Notes: generated by a model not told the origin, from the letters alone. Numbered from the stretch's first letter, positions 17,210 through 26,389 are shown. The stretch: DNA of 64,000 nucleotides from Acidobacteriota bacterium (GCA_031296115.1 JARLGI010000120.1:1-64000); one strand, 5' to 3'. Program-made: numbers and translations.

Positions 17210-20200
17210 ATGAGTGACTTTCTAAAGGCCGTGCAGGAGCGCGTCGTCGTCTATGACGGCGCGATGGGGACGAACGTTCAGTTCCGCAACCCCACCGTGG
17301 ACGATTTCTGGGGCAAAGAGGGCTGCAACGAGCTGCTGGTGCTGAGCCGGCCCGACATCATTAAGGACATCCATGCCGATTTCTACAAAGTCGGCTGCGA
17401 CGTGGTCGAGACCGACACGTTCGGCGCCACCCGCGTGGTGCTGGCGGAATACGACCTGCAGGACAAAGTGCACGAGATCAACCTTGCTGCCGCGAAGATC
17501 GCGCGCGAGGTAGCGTCCAGCTTCAACGGACTTAAGCGCTTTGTCGCCGGTTCCATGGGGCCCACGACCAAGCTGCCGTCGCTCGGCCACATCAGCTTCG
17601 ACGACATGGCCGACTCCTATGCCGAGCAGGCCGTCGCGCTGATTGAAGGCGGAGTGGACGCTCTGCTGCTGGAGACCTGCCAGGACATTCTGCAGGCCAA
17701 GGCCGGGCTGGTCGGCATCTTCGACGCGCTGAAGAAGACTGGCAAGAACGTCCCCGTGCAGGTGCAGGTCACACTGGAAGCCACCGGGACGATGCTGCTG
17801 GGCACCGAGATCGGAGCGGCGCTCACCACGCTGGAGATGTTCGACGTCGCCGCCATCGGCCTTAACTGCGCGACGGGACCGAAGGAGATGAACGACGCGG
17901 TCCGCTACCTAGGAGCGAACTCGGCGAAGCACGTTTCGGTGTTGCCCAACGCGGGCCTGCCGCACAACGTGGGTGGACGCGCGGTGTACCTGCTGCAGCC
18001 GCAGGAGCTGGCCGACTACCACAAGCAGTTCATCACTGAATACGGTGTGCGCATCGTGGGCGGATGCTGCGGAACTACGCCTGAGCACCTGAAGGCGGTC
18101 GCTGAGACCTGCGCCAATCTTGAGCCTGCGCACCGCGACGTGAAGGTGACTGCGGCGGCAGCGAGCGCTTATTCCATGGTGCCGCTGGATCTTGATCCCA
18201 AGCCGTTGATTGTGGCTGAGGAGATGAACACCACCACCCGCGTCGAGCACTTCAAGAACATGGTGCGCTCGCAGAATTACGACGGGATCCTGACGCTGGC
18301 CAAGAAGCTGGTGAACGAAGGCTCGCACATGCTCGACCTGTGCTGCGCCATTGTCGGCGAAGACGAAAAAGATTACATCAGCAACATCCTGGAGAAGATT
18401 GCCACGCGTGTGCCGGCGCCGATCACGGTGGATTCGACCGAAGCCGATGTGGTCGAGGAGGCGCTGAAGCGCATTCCGGGCAAGGCCATCATCAACTCGA
18501 TTAATCTTGAGGATGGCGAGAAGCGCACGTCGAAAGTTCTGCCCATGGCCAAGCGTTACGGTGCGGCGGTCATCGCGCTGACGATCGACGAACAGGGCAT
18601 GGCGCTGACCTGGCAGAAAAAGCTGGCCATCGCCAAGCGCATCTTCGACCTGGCGGTGAACAAGTATGGCATTCGTCCGATGGATCTTATTTTCGACCCG
18701 CTGACCCTGCCGATTTCGACCGGGCAGGACGATTACCGCACTGCCGGCATCGAAACGCTGAAGGCGGTGCAGGCGATCAAGAAGGAAGTGCCCGAGGTGA
18801 AGACCATCCTCGGGGTCAGCAACATTTCGTTCGGGCTGAATGCCTATTCGCGGCGCATCTTAAACAGCGTGTTCATGCACGAGGCGGTGGACCATGGGCT
18901 CGACATGGCCATCGTCAACTACAGCAAGATCTATCCGCTGTACAAAATTCCGGAAGCGGAAGTTGATCTGGCGCGCAAGCTGATCTACTACGACCAGTCG
19001 AACGGCGATCCGCTGCAGGCCTACATGGCGCACTTCGCCGGAACCAAGGGCAAGGAAGAAACCACCACGGCGCACGTGGACACGCTGTCCATTGAAGACA
19101 AGCTAAAGTGGGCCATCATCAACGGCGAAAAACAGGTGGGCGAAGGCGCGCACAAGAAGTCGCTGGACGAGCTGTTGGAGGAGGCCCTAAACAATTACAC
19201 GCCGCTCGACCTCATCAACAATATCCTGCTCGACGGCATGCGGACGGTAGGCGACCTGTTCGGCTCGCGCAAGATGCAGTTGCCCTCGGTGCTGGATTCC
19301 GCCGGGGTGATGAAGGCCGCAGTCGCCTACCTCGAGCCGAAGATGGAGAAGAAAGAAGGAAGCCAGAAGGCGACCATCGTACTGGCGACGGTGAAGGGCG
19401 ATGTCCACGACATCGGCAAGAACCTGGTGGACATCATCCTCACCAATAACGGTTACCGCGTGGTGAACCTCGGCATCAAGCAGCCGTCGGACAGCATTAT
19501 CAAGGCTGCACTTGCGGAGAAGGCCGACGCCATTGGTCTGAGCGGGCTGCTGGTGAAATCCACGCTGGAGATGAAGTATGTGGTGCAGGACCTGCATCAC
19601 CAGAAGCTGGAGTTCCCGGTGATTTGTGGCGGAGCAGCACTCACGCGCAAGTACGTGGAGGATGACCTTCGGCGCGAATACACCGGCGGCGTGTTCTACG
19701 CGGACGACGCCTTCGCCGGGCTGCATCTGATGGAGCGGCTCGCATCGCCCAATGGCGAACGCGAAAAGTGCATTGCAGAAGGCCGTGTCGTGAAGGAGTT
19801 CGCTCGCGCGGCTGCAGCGGGCGGCAACGGAGATGGCGCCACCGCGCCCAACATCGAAGTCGCGCCGGCGCCGAACATTCCGCAGCCACCATTCTGGGGC
19901 ATCAAGGTGCTGAAGCCGCAGGACTTCGACTTGTGCGAGGTCTTTCAGTACATCAACCACACGGCGCTGTTCAAGAACCAGTGGCAGTTGAAGACCGCCT
20001 CGCAGGAAGACTACGGCCGTCTGGTGGAGACGAAGTACAAGCCGATCCTGGCGAAGCTCCAGGACGAGGTCATCGCCGCCGGCTGGTTTGAGCCGAAAGT
20101 TGTCTGCGGCTATTTTGGTGCGCAAGGCGAGGGCAACGACGTTATCGTCTACAACCTTCCAGAAGGCTGGAAGCAGGGCGACGCCGTCCCGCCGGAGACC

Positions 20201-20695
20201 TTGCGCTTCACCTTCCCGCGCCAGCGCGAAGGACGGGGCTTGTGCATTTCTGACTTCTTCCTTCCAAAGAGTAGCGGGAAGATGGACGTGCTGGGCATGT
20301 CGTGCGTGACCATCGGCGCGACAGCGTCGCATGAGACGCAGAAGCTGTTCGAGGGCGGCGAATACACCAAATACCTCTACCTCCACGGGCTCAGCGTAGA
20401 ATCAGCCGAAGCTCTGGCCGAGCTGTCGCACAAGCGCATGCGCGAAGAACTGGGCATTGCCGGCGAGGACGCGCCGCACATCCGCGACTTCTTTCATCAG
20501 AAGTATCGGGGCTCGCGCTATTCGTTCGGGTATCCCGCGTGTCCCAACCTCGAGGACCAGACCAAGCTGTTCGCGCTGCTGCATCCCGACGAGAACATTG
20601 GGGTGCATCTGACGACCGGATTTCTGCTCGACCCGGAGCAGAGCACGTCGGCGATCGTCGTACACAATCCCGCAGCAAAATACTTCGTGGCATAG
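17210..20695 (+). CDS. metH: Cobalamin-dependent methionine synthase
   Basis: MetH moves a methyl group from 5-methyl-THF to homocysteine through cobalamin. All four modules are present in about 1160 residues. Homocysteine domain: YDGAMGTNVQ at the start and zinc-binding Cys pair in GGCCGTTPEH. Pterin domain: opens with VAEEMNTTTRVEHFK rather than the usual GERxN form. Cobalamin domain: cap helices then DVHDIGKNLVDIIL, with the axial His, plus GLSGLLVKS. Activation domain: RGSRYSFGYPACPNLEDQ, which binds SAM for reductive reactivation. ATG 17210 is chosen because AGG at 17202-17204 is at good distance; GTG 17204 would add two residues. It is slightly shorter than the E. coli enzyme (1227). 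Confidence 0.96.
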   Translation: MSDFLKAVQERVVVYDGAMGTNVQFRNPTVDDFWGKEGCNELLVLSRPDIIKDIHADFYKVGCDVVETDTFGATRVVLAEYDLQDKVHEINLAAAKIAREVASSFNGLKRFVAGSMGPTTKLPSLGHISFDDMADSYAEQAVALIEGGVDALLLETCQDILQAKAGLVGIFDALKKTGKNVPVQVQVTLEATGTMLLGTEIGAALTTLEMFDVAAIGLNCATGPKEMNDAVRYLGANSAKHVSVLPNAGLPHNVGGRAVYLLQPQELADYHKQFITEYGVRIVGGCCGTTPEHLKAVAETCANLEPAHRDVKVTAAAASAYSMVPLDLDPKPLIVAEEMNTTTRVEHFKNMVRSQNYDGILTLAKKLVNEGSHMLDLCCAIVGEDEKDYISNILEKIATRVPAPITVDSTEADVVEEALKRIPGKAIINSINLEDGEKRTSKVLPMAKRYGAAVIALTIDEQGMALTWQKKLAIAKRIFDLAVNKYGIRPMDLIFDPLTLPISTGQDDYRTAGIETLKAVQAIKKEVPEVKTILGVSNISFGLNAYSRRILNSVFMHEAVDHGLDMAIVNYSKIYPLYKIPEAEVDLARKLIYYDQSNGDPLQAYMAHFAGTKGKEETTTAHVDTLSIEDKLKWAIINGEKQVGEGAHKKSLDELLEEALNNYTPLDLINNILLDGMRTVGDLFGSRKMQLPSVLDSAGVMKAAVAYLEPKMEKKEGSQKATIVLATVKGDVHDIGKNLVDIILTNNGYRVVNLGIKQPSDSIIKAALAEKADAIGLSGLLVKSTLEMKYVVQDLHHQKLEFPVICGGAALTRKYVEDDLRREYTGGVFYADDAFAGLHLMERLASPNGEREKCIAEGRVVKEFARAAAAGGNGDGATAPNIEVAPAPNIPQPPFWGIKVLKPQDFDLCEVFQYINHTALFKNQWQLKTASQEDYGRLVETKYKPILAKLQDEVIAAGWFEPKVVCGYFGAQGEGNDVIVYNLPEGWKQGDAVPPETLRFTFPRQREGRGLCISDFFLPKSSGKMDVLGMSCVTIGATASHETQKLFEGGEYTKYLYLHGLSVESAEALAELSHKRMREELGIAGEDAPHIRDFFHQKYRGSRYSFGYPACPNLEDQTKLFALLHPDENIGVHLTTGFLLDPEQSTSAIVVHNPAAKYFVA

Positions 20696-20730
20696 GGTCT
20701 TGGCCGGAACCCTTGCCCCAAAACAGTTAC

Positions 20731-20777
20731 TTGCACGTTTTTGTGCAATATTGTCTAATTTGCACGTAGGCGTGCAA
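20731..20777. promoter_or_regulatory. Two 18-bp palindromic operators upstream of satD
   Basis: Site 1 is TTGCACGTTTTTGTGCAA (20731-20748) and site 2 is TTGCACGTAGGCGTGCAA (20760-20777). Both keep TTGCA-N8-TGCAA, and their start points are exactly 29 bp apart. Site 2 ends 11 bp before the GTG start, so a bound protein would block transcription or translation start. The same pair, with the same 29-bp step, recurs before the next gene. Confidence 0.8.
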
Positions 20778-20788
20778 GTGAGGTATTT

Positions 20789-21436
20789 GTGACCGCGAAC
20801 CGTTTGTATGCCGTAATTACAGCCGATGTCATCGACTCCCGGCACATCGAGTCGTTTCGGCACAAGCGAGACGCGAAGCTGCGTCCGCTTTCCCGATTGC
20901 ATCTCCGCGACAAGCTGATTGTCTCCGAGTTTGCGGTAACGGCGTGGGACGAATTTCAGACGGTTCTGTCAAAACCCTCGGCGGTCCCTCGTGTCGTTCT
21001 CGACCTCAGGCGTAATTTCTATCCCATGCAGTTGTGGATCGCTCTGGGCCTGGGCAAGGTGAGCGAACCGCGCAAGAAACCGGTCAATCAGTTTGCCGGG
21101 GGCGAGGCTTTTGAGCGGGCGCGGCTTGGGGCCGAGCGGTTGAAAGATGATAAGGCCGGCAAGGACCGTCCTCTGACCTGGTTTATTTCGGGCGATGAGG
21201 TGTTCGATCTGATCGCCAATACGATCTATCGCCTTCACGACACGCTGCTGCAGGACGTTTCCCCCAAGCAGTGGGAGACGATCCTCGCCCAGACAAAGAT
21301 GGGCAGCCAGGAGTTAGCGGCAAAGAAGCTGGCCGTGAATGTTTCGACCGTCTCCAGAAATCTACGACGAGCGCACTTCTGGCAGATGGAAGAGACCTGT
21401 AAAGCCGTGGAAAAGATTATTCAAGCTTACTTTTAA
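20789..21436 (+). CDS. satD: SatD-family protein with C-terminal helix-turn-helix
   Basis: A 215-residue protein resembling the SatD family: N-terminal YAVITADVIDSR, middle segment with QLWIALGLGK and WFISGDEVFD-like strands, and a C-terminal HTH (QELAAKKLAVNVSTVSRNLR, residues about 172-191). It starts at GTG 20789. The gene is bracketed by two pairs of TTGCA-N8-TGCAA palindromes, and the following gene encodes a DUF3307 membrane protein, a frequent neighbour of SatD. I infer that SatD is the DNA-binding protein for those sites and controls itself and DUF3307. What signal it senses, and whether the N-terminal domain has an enzymatic role, is not known from sequence. Confidence 0.75.
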   Translation: MTANRLYAVITADVIDSRHIESFRHKRDAKLRPLSRLHLRDKLIVSEFAVTAWDEFQTVLSKPSAVPRVVLDLRRNFYPMQLWIALGLGKVSEPRKKPVNQFAGGEAFERARLGAERLKDDKAGKDRPLTWFISGDEVFDLIANTIYRLHDTLLQDVSPKQWETILAQTKMGSQELAAKKLAVNVSTVSRNLRRAHFWQMEETCKAVEKIIQAYF

Positions 21437-21437
21437 T

Positions 21438-21484
21438 TTGCACGCTAGCGTGCAAAAAGTGACTTTTTGCACTCCGCTATGCAA
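21438..21484. promoter_or_regulatory. Two 18-bp palindromic operators upstream of the DUF3307 gene
   Basis: Site 3 is TTGCACGCTAGCGTGCAA (21438-21455, perfect palindrome) and site 4 is TTGCACTCCGCTATGCAA (21467-21484). They follow the satD TAA by one base, are again exactly 29 bp apart, and site 4 covers the ATG at 21479 of the next gene. The architecture matches sites 1 and 2. Confidence 0.8.
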
Positions 21485-22261
21485 ACCGTATTTCGCATCT
21501 TTCTGGCGTTTTTGCTGGCCCATTTGCTGGCCGACTTCCCGCTTCAGTCGGAAGCCATGGTCGTGGGGAAAAAGCAGGGCTGCGCGCTCTTTTATGTCCA
21601 GCATGCGGCGATTCATCTGGTGGTGCTGCTGGGGCTGCTGCGGGCCTTCACCAATCTCTCGCTTGGGTCGTGGAACACCCTGCTGCTGGTCTCCTATGTT
21701 GTCATCCATGTTGCCTGCGATGTGATGAAGACCTGGCTGGTCAAGCGCCGCGGTTTTCGCGATTCGGCCGGGCTTTTCCTGCTGGATCAGGCATTTCACC
21801 TGGCGACCATCGTGGCAATGACGTGGGTCTTTACCAGAGTTCGCTGGACCGATATCAAGGCAGCAGCGAGTTGGACAGAAACAAAGCAATTACAGGTATT
21901 GCTGGTGGCCGTGCTCTATGTGGTGGTGATCTTCGGTGGCGGCTACCTAGTCCGGTATCTGACCCGTTCTTTGACGGTTCAACTTCCGAGGACGGAAGGC
22001 GGTAGCCCTGAAGAGCTTCGCAATGCCGGACTCTACATTGGATGGCTGGAGCGCTTCCTGATCCTGACTGCGGTGATGGTGCAGTCTCCGGCGCTCATTG
22101 GCCTTATTCTGACCGGGAAATCCATTGCCCGGCTTCCAGAACTGAAAGGCCCGCGGTTTGCGGAGTATTTTCTGATCGGCACGTTCCTGAGCATCAGCCT
22201 GGCGCTGGTGGGAGGCATCGTCCTGTCGCGGCTCCTCTTCGGGACAAGCTCTCTCAAATAA
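21479..22261 (+). CDS. DUF3307 family integral membrane protein
   Basis: About 260 residues with roughly seven TM helices. The N-terminus (FLAFLLAHLLADFPLQSEAM) carries the family hallmark H-L-x-A-D-F-x-x-Q, and a second conserved His/Asp helix follows (VIHVACDVMKTWL, then FLLDQAFHLATIVAM). The buried His and Asp residues resemble metal- or proton-handling sites, but no function is established. ATG 21479 is preferred over TTG 21467 because the family starts right at the first helix. It lies 42 bp after satD behind its own operator pair, so it is probably co-regulated with SatD rather than simply co-transcribed. Confidence 0.8.
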   Translation: MQTVFRIFLAFLLAHLLADFPLQSEAMVVGKKQGCALFYVQHAAIHLVVLLGLLRAFTNLSLGSWNTLLLVSYVVIHVACDVMKTWLVKRRGFRDSAGLFLLDQAFHLATIVAMTWVFTRVRWTDIKAAASWTETKQLQVLLVAVLYVVVIFGGGYLVRYLTRSLTVQLPRTEGGSPEELRNAGLYIGWLERFLILTAVMVQSPALIGLILTGKSIARLPELKGPRFAEYFLIGTFLSISLALVGGIVLSRLLFGTSSLK

Positions 22262-22280
22262 GGTTGCGGTCCGCCGCAAC

Positions 22281-23173
22281 TCACTGTCCGTTGATGGCCA
22301 CATGCTCCAGGACCGCGTTCTGCACACGTCTGGCCTTGTTCTGCGAATGGGGTGACGGGTCCCTGTGACGGTCCTTGTGCGCGACGAAGGTCCCCACGCC
22401 GTAACCGATCACTGAGCCCGAAAACACATCCGAGGGGAAATGGACGCCGCCGGTCACGCGGGTGGTACTGACGACAGTGGCGACGCCGTACATCAACAGG
22501 CGCATCGGCCAGTTCGGGTACTCGTGCGCCATGACGGAAGCCAGCGTCCAGGCGAAGGTGGCGTGTCCCGAGGGGAAGGAACCCTTGGTCCAGTTGCCGG
22601 AAAAGAATTTGCCTTCGCCGGTGCCCATGTAGGGCCGTTGCCTCGCCAGGATGACTTTCAATGAGGCGTAGAGGATGACGCTGTCAACCGCGGCTTCCGC
22701 GCTGCGGATTCCGGTAGTAGTCGCGTGCTCGTCGTGGAGGATGAGGCCGGCGACAAATATACCGCCGGCAGCCGCGCCCAGGCCGTACACTCCGGCATTG
22801 GAAATATTGATGCTGGTGTTGTGCCAGCTCGGCGAAACCTGGTGCGCCACGCTCTCATCGTTGGCGATGAGGACGCCGGTGGCGCCGACCACCAGCGCGT
22901 CCCACACCAAGGGTTTCTTCTGGAGGGGTACTTCAGGATGTGCCACTCGTCAGAGCCGATCGTCTTGACGGCGGTCCCGAGGTCCTCCCCGAAGGCGTGC
23001 GATTTGGTTGCCGATAGGGCGTCCGGCAGGGTCGTGCCGGCGGTGGCAGGGGAGGTTGCGGCGCCGGCGTTATCCGGCGCCTCCAGCGCAGGCGCGGTTG
23101 AGCACGACGCCAGCAGCACCAGGCAGAGAAGGCCGGCGCCGCCGGACTGGCGAATGCGATGCCGAAAAACCAT
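22281..23173 (-). pseudogene. PAP2-family phosphatase, split by a frameshift
   Basis: The first frame (start ATG 23173) encodes a lipoprotein-type leader, MVFRHRIRQSGGAGLLCLVL then LASC, followed by about 65 residues to DEWHILKYP. Directly there the sense moves to the second frame, LQKKPLVWDALVVGATG, which runs to 22281 and holds the full PAP2 signature: KVILARQRP, PSGHATF and STTRVTGGVHFPSD. The switch falls on a G run (GGGG at 22925-22928, C run on the coding strand), and one extra base there would restore a single 298-residue gene. The enzyme would remove phosphates from lipid pyrophosphates or phosphatidic acid outside the inner membrane. This is either a recent frameshift or an assembly error. 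Confidence 0.72.
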
Positions 23174-23336
23174 GCTTAGTCGTCCTGAAGGTCTGCTTAG
23201 CAAGGCGGACAACGTTTCCTCTGGCATTATCGGCCCCCAAAGCACAGGTGCTGGTTTGATTCGCCCTGCCCGGCCAGAGTTCGCCCTTCTTATCGCGTCG
23301 CTCAGCAGTCCACAACCGCGATGCGCCAGGCCGATC

Positions 23337-23354
23337 ACCGGACTTTTGTCCGGT
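23337..23354. repeat. Perfect palindrome between PAP2 and nfnA genes
   Basis: ACCGGAC-TTTT-GTCCGGT. It is the only structure I see in the 295-bp gap between the PAP2 start and nfnA. It could be an operator or a dispersed stem-loop. Confidence 0.5.
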
Positions 23355-23468
23355 AGCCGAAACCACCAGATAGGCCTTCCCGCCAGTTGTGCGCTGTGAA
23401 CTTAGCTCTGTGACGTATGCCGCAGACTGAATGTTCGTTCCCTCGCAGAATCAAAGCGGAGGGGAACT

Positions 23469-24371
23469 GTGTTCGAAATCGTGGAAGCGCGCCCGCTGGC
23501 GCGAGGCATCAAGCAGTTCGTCATCAAGGCCCCCCGCATCGCCAAGAAGCAGCGGCCGGGGCAGTTCATCATCGTACGGCTGGACGAGTCAGGCGAGCGG
23601 ATTCCGTTGACCATCGCCGACGCCGATCCCCAGGCCGGCACCATTACCATCTGCGTCCAGGCCATCGGCAAGACGACCATGCTGATGAACATGCTGGAGA
23701 AGGGCGACTTCATCCTTGACGTGGTCGGCCCATTGGGTAAGCCGTCAGAAATCGAACAATTTGGCACGACCGTTGTGGTGAGCGGGAGCGTCGGCACCGC
23801 GATGGCCTATCCCACCGCGCGCGAGTTGAAGCGGGCAGGGAACAAGGTGGTCTCCATCGTCGGAGCGCGAAGCAAGGATCTGTTGGTTCTGGAGGACGAG
23901 GTCCGGGCCGTCAGCGATAAGACTTACGTCCTGACTGACGACGGGAGCTGGGGCGAAAAAGGCCTGGTCACCGAGCGGCTCAAGCAGGTACTGGAGTCGT
24001 GCAAGGTAGACCTAGTGCTCGCCGTCGGCCCGGTGCCGATGATGCGCGCGGTCGCCAATCTCACCGCGCCGCTGGGAATCAAGACGATCGTCAGCCTGAA
24101 TTCCATCATGGTGGACGGCACCGGCATGTGCGGCGGCTGCCGCGTACTGGTCAACAACAGCAGTCAATTCGCCTGCGTGGATGGCCCCGACTTTGACGCC
24201 GCGCAGGTCAACTTCGAGGTCCTGATGCAACGCAATAATATGTACCGCGAACAGGAGCGGACCAGCATCGAGCTCCTGCAGGCCGATCCGGGGGCAGAGC
24301 TGAAAAAGCTCCGAGAAGAGAATGCGCGGCACGCCTGCGCGTTGGACGCGGTGGAGGCGAGCCATGACTAA
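23469..24371 (+). CDS. nfnA: NfnA/SudB-type FAD, [2Fe-2S] subunit
   Basis: A 300-residue ferredoxin-NADP reductase-like subunit. The FAD segment is RPGQFIIVRLDESGERIPLT, the NAD-binding domain follows with SGSVGTAMAYPTARELKRAG, and the C-terminal region has CGGCRVLV and FACVDGPDFDAAQVNFE, which hold the [2Fe-2S] ligands. With NfnB it forms the NADH-dependent reduced ferredoxin:NADP+ oxidoreductase, which bifurcates electrons, or a sulfide dehydrogenase-type (SudAB) enzyme; sequence alone does not decide. GTG 23469 has GGAGGGG directly upstream. Its TAA overlaps the nfnB ATG by 8 bases (ATGACTAA), so the two are translationally coupled. Confidence 0.88.
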   Translation: MFEIVEARPLARGIKQFVIKAPRIAKKQRPGQFIIVRLDESGERIPLTIADADPQAGTITICVQAIGKTTMLMNMLEKGDFILDVVGPLGKPSEIEQFGTTVVVSGSVGTAMAYPTARELKRAGNKVVSIVGARSKDLLVLEDEVRAVSDKTYVLTDDGSWGEKGLVTERLKQVLESCKVDLVLAVGPVPMMRAVANLTAPLGIKTIVSLNSIMVDGTGMCGGCRVLVNNSSQFACVDGPDFDAAQVNFEVLMQRNNMYREQERTSIELLQADPGAELKKLREENARHACALDAVEASHD

Positions 24372-25845
24372 GCCGCCCAGCAACAATCCGCTGCCCAACA
24401 AGGAGCGCATCAAGCTGCCCCGCCAGCGCGTGCCCGAGCAGGATCCCCAGGTACGCGCCCACAATTTCCAGGAAGTGAATCTCGGTTTTCCCGCCGAGCA
24501 GGCGCGGCAGGAATCGCTGCGCTGCATCGAGTGCAATAAGCCGGGCTGCATCGACCTGTGCCCGGTGTCGGTGAATGTGCGAGCGGTGATCGACCTCATT
24601 CTCGCCGGAGATTATCTGGGGGCGGCTTCGAAGGTGCGCGAGGACAACGCCCTGCCCGCCATCACCGGGCGCGTGTGCCCGGTGGAGGACCAATGCGAGT
24701 CGGGCTGCGTGCTGGGCAAGAAAGGCGAGCCGGTGGGCATTGCCTACCTGGAGCGCTTCGTCGCCGATTGGGAGCGCGAGACGGGGCAGTTTGGATCGCC
24801 GGTTGCCGCGCCCGCCACAGGCAAGAAAGTCGGCCTGATCGGTAGCGGACCCGCGAGTTTGGCGTGCGCCGGGGACCTCATCCAGATGGGGCACCAGGTG
24901 CATGTCTTCGAAGCGCTGCACGAACTGGGTGGCGTGCTGGTGTATGGCATCCCGGAGTTTCGCCTGCCCAAGGACATCGTGCGTCACGAAATTGACGTGC
25001 TGCGGCGCCGCGGCGTGGTGTTCGAGACCAACGTCGTGGTCGGCAAGACGGTCACCATCGACGAGCTGATGCAGGAGGAAGGCTTCAACGCGATCTTTAT
25101 CGCGACCGGCGCCGGCCTGCCGCGATTCCTGAATGTTCCAGGCGAGCACTTCAACGGTGTCTATTCCGCCAACGAATTTCTTACCCGCGTGAACCTGATG
25201 CGCGCCTACCGTTTCCCCGAGTACGACGAGCCGCTCTATCCCTGTCAGGACCGCGACGTGATCGTGGTGGGTGGTGGTAACACTGCGATGGATGCGGTGC
25301 GCAGTGCGTTGCGGTTAGGAGCGAAGAGCGCCAGCATCTACTATCGCCGCACCGAGAAAGAAATGCCGGCGCGTGTGGAAGAAGTGCATCACGCCAAGGA
25401 CGAGGGCGTCCACTTCGAGATGCTGGTAAACCCCGTGGAGTTCCTCGGCGACGAGAAGGGTAATCTCACTTCGGTGAAGTGCATTCGCCAGGAGCTGGGC
25501 GAGCCGGACGACTCGGGCCGGCGCAGCCCGGTGCCGATCAAGGGTTCGGAGTTCGTGGTGCCGTGCCACGTGGCGATTATTGCCGCGGGTACCAGCGCCA
25601 ATCCCCTGATCCAGTCCACGACTCCCGGTCTGGCGGTCACCAAGCGCGGCTACATCGCGGCCAAGGAAGACACCCTTGCTACGTCAAAGCCGGGTGTGTT
25701 CGCCGGCGGCGACATCGTGACCGGAGGCGCCACGGTGATCCTCGCCATGGGCGCGGGACGCAAAGCGGCGAAGGCCATCAACGAATACCTGAAGGGACTC
25801 GACGAACCTAAGCCTGAGCAGGCGCAGGCAACAGTCCAGGCTTAG
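24364..25845 (+). CDS. nfnB: NfnB/SudA-type NAD(P)H:ferredoxin oxidoreductase (GltD-like)
   Basis: About 493 residues of the glutamate-synthase small-subunit superfamily. The N-terminal domain carries the Cys set for two [4Fe-4S] clusters: CIECNKPGCIDLCPV and CPVEDQCESGC. FAD binding is at GLIGSGPASLACAGDL, NAD(P)H binding at VVVGGGNTAMDAVRSAL, and the second FAD element at FAGGDIVTGGATVILAMG. As no large glutamate synthase gene is adjacent and NfnA is overlapped, it is best read as the large subunit of NfnAB rather than GltD. ATG 24364 is used; a longer frame from 24322 would run far into nfnA. A terminator follows. Confidence 0.9.
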   Translation: MTKPPSNNPLPNKERIKLPRQRVPEQDPQVRAHNFQEVNLGFPAEQARQESLRCIECNKPGCIDLCPVSVNVRAVIDLILAGDYLGAASKVREDNALPAITGRVCPVEDQCESGCVLGKKGEPVGIAYLERFVADWERETGQFGSPVAAPATGKKVGLIGSGPASLACAGDLIQMGHQVHVFEALHELGGVLVYGIPEFRLPKDIVRHEIDVLRRRGVVFETNVVVGKTVTIDELMQEEGFNAIFIATGAGLPRFLNVPGEHFNGVYSANEFLTRVNLMRAYRFPEYDEPLYPCQDRDVIVVGGGNTAMDAVRSALRLGAKSASIYYRRTEKEMPARVEEVHHAKDEGVHFEMLVNPVEFLGDEKGNLTSVKCIRQELGEPDDSGRRSPVPIKGSEFVVPCHVAIIAAGTSANPLIQSTTPGLAVTKRGYIAAKEDTLATSKPGVFAGGDIVTGGATVILAMGAGRKAAKAINEYLKGLDEPKPEQAQATVQA

Positions 25846-25859
25846 TACCCTCCGAGAGC

Positions 25860-25894
25860 GCGCGGCAGCCCACTCCTCGCTGCCGCGCTTTGTT
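25860..25894 (+). terminator. Terminator after nfnAB
   Basis: GCGCGGCAGC (25860-25869) pairs perfectly with GCTGCCGCGC (25879-25888), with a 9-nt loop and TTTGTT tail. Confidence 0.85.
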
Positions 25895-26085
25895 GCCGAA
25901 CTATCCGCAATCATAAATCCTGCTCCCCGATTGGGAACATTTCACCTGTGATGTTCGTACTTGAAACTGAGGGCGGGGAGGGTTAATAAATAACTAGACA
26001 GACTGTCGCGGTGTGTTCCTCTCTTCGTCAAACATCTAACTTGGTTTTGCGCAGGGTTCAGCAGACAATTCCCAGGAGGCAAGTT

Positions 26086-26316
26086 ATGCCGGACATAGCC
26101 ATACTGCCCCGTTCCGAGCAGCTGGGATCGCTTGAGTTGACCGAGGAGATCATCCGGCGGCGCGCTTATGAGCTTTTTGAAAAACGCGGCTACCAGCACG
26201 GTCATGATTTGGACGATTGGCTCCGGGCGGAGGCCGAGGTAATGGGCAAGAAATCCACCGCAATAGTTGAGGAAATCGCAGAGCCGCAGGACGCCAACAC
26301 CGCAGTGGCCGCCTGA
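26086..26316 (+). CDS. DUF2934 small protein
   Basis: A 76-residue protein with the DUF2934 core IRRRAYELFEKRGYQHGHDL then DDWLRAEAEV. The family is found mostly in acidobacteria, proteobacteria and planctomycetes and has no established function; the A-Y-x-L-x-x-x-R-G and D-W-x-x-A-E pattern is highly conserved. A textbook ribosome site AGGAGG (26074-26079) sits 6 nt before ATG 26086, so strong translation is expected. It stands alone between the nfnAB terminator and the MOSC gene. Confidence 0.85.
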   Translation: MPDIAILPRSEQLGSLELTEEIIRRRAYELFEKRGYQHGHDLDDWLRAEAEVMGKKSTAIVEEIAEPQDANTAVAA

Positions 26317-26389
26317 TCGAACGCAACCACCGTCCGATCAGCCTATCCTGCAGGTTACGCATTAATTCCATGCAGCGAGGTTAAAGACG

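Noticed and set aside
19187-20386. Minus-strand open frame of 399 codons
   Set aside because: Antisense to metH; it is a shadow of the third-position GC bias.
22658-23338. Independent lipoprotein gene
   Set aside because: After DEWHILKYP its sequence becomes antisense-like and low quality, and the PAP2 frame continues the sense, so it is the first half of a frameshifted gene.
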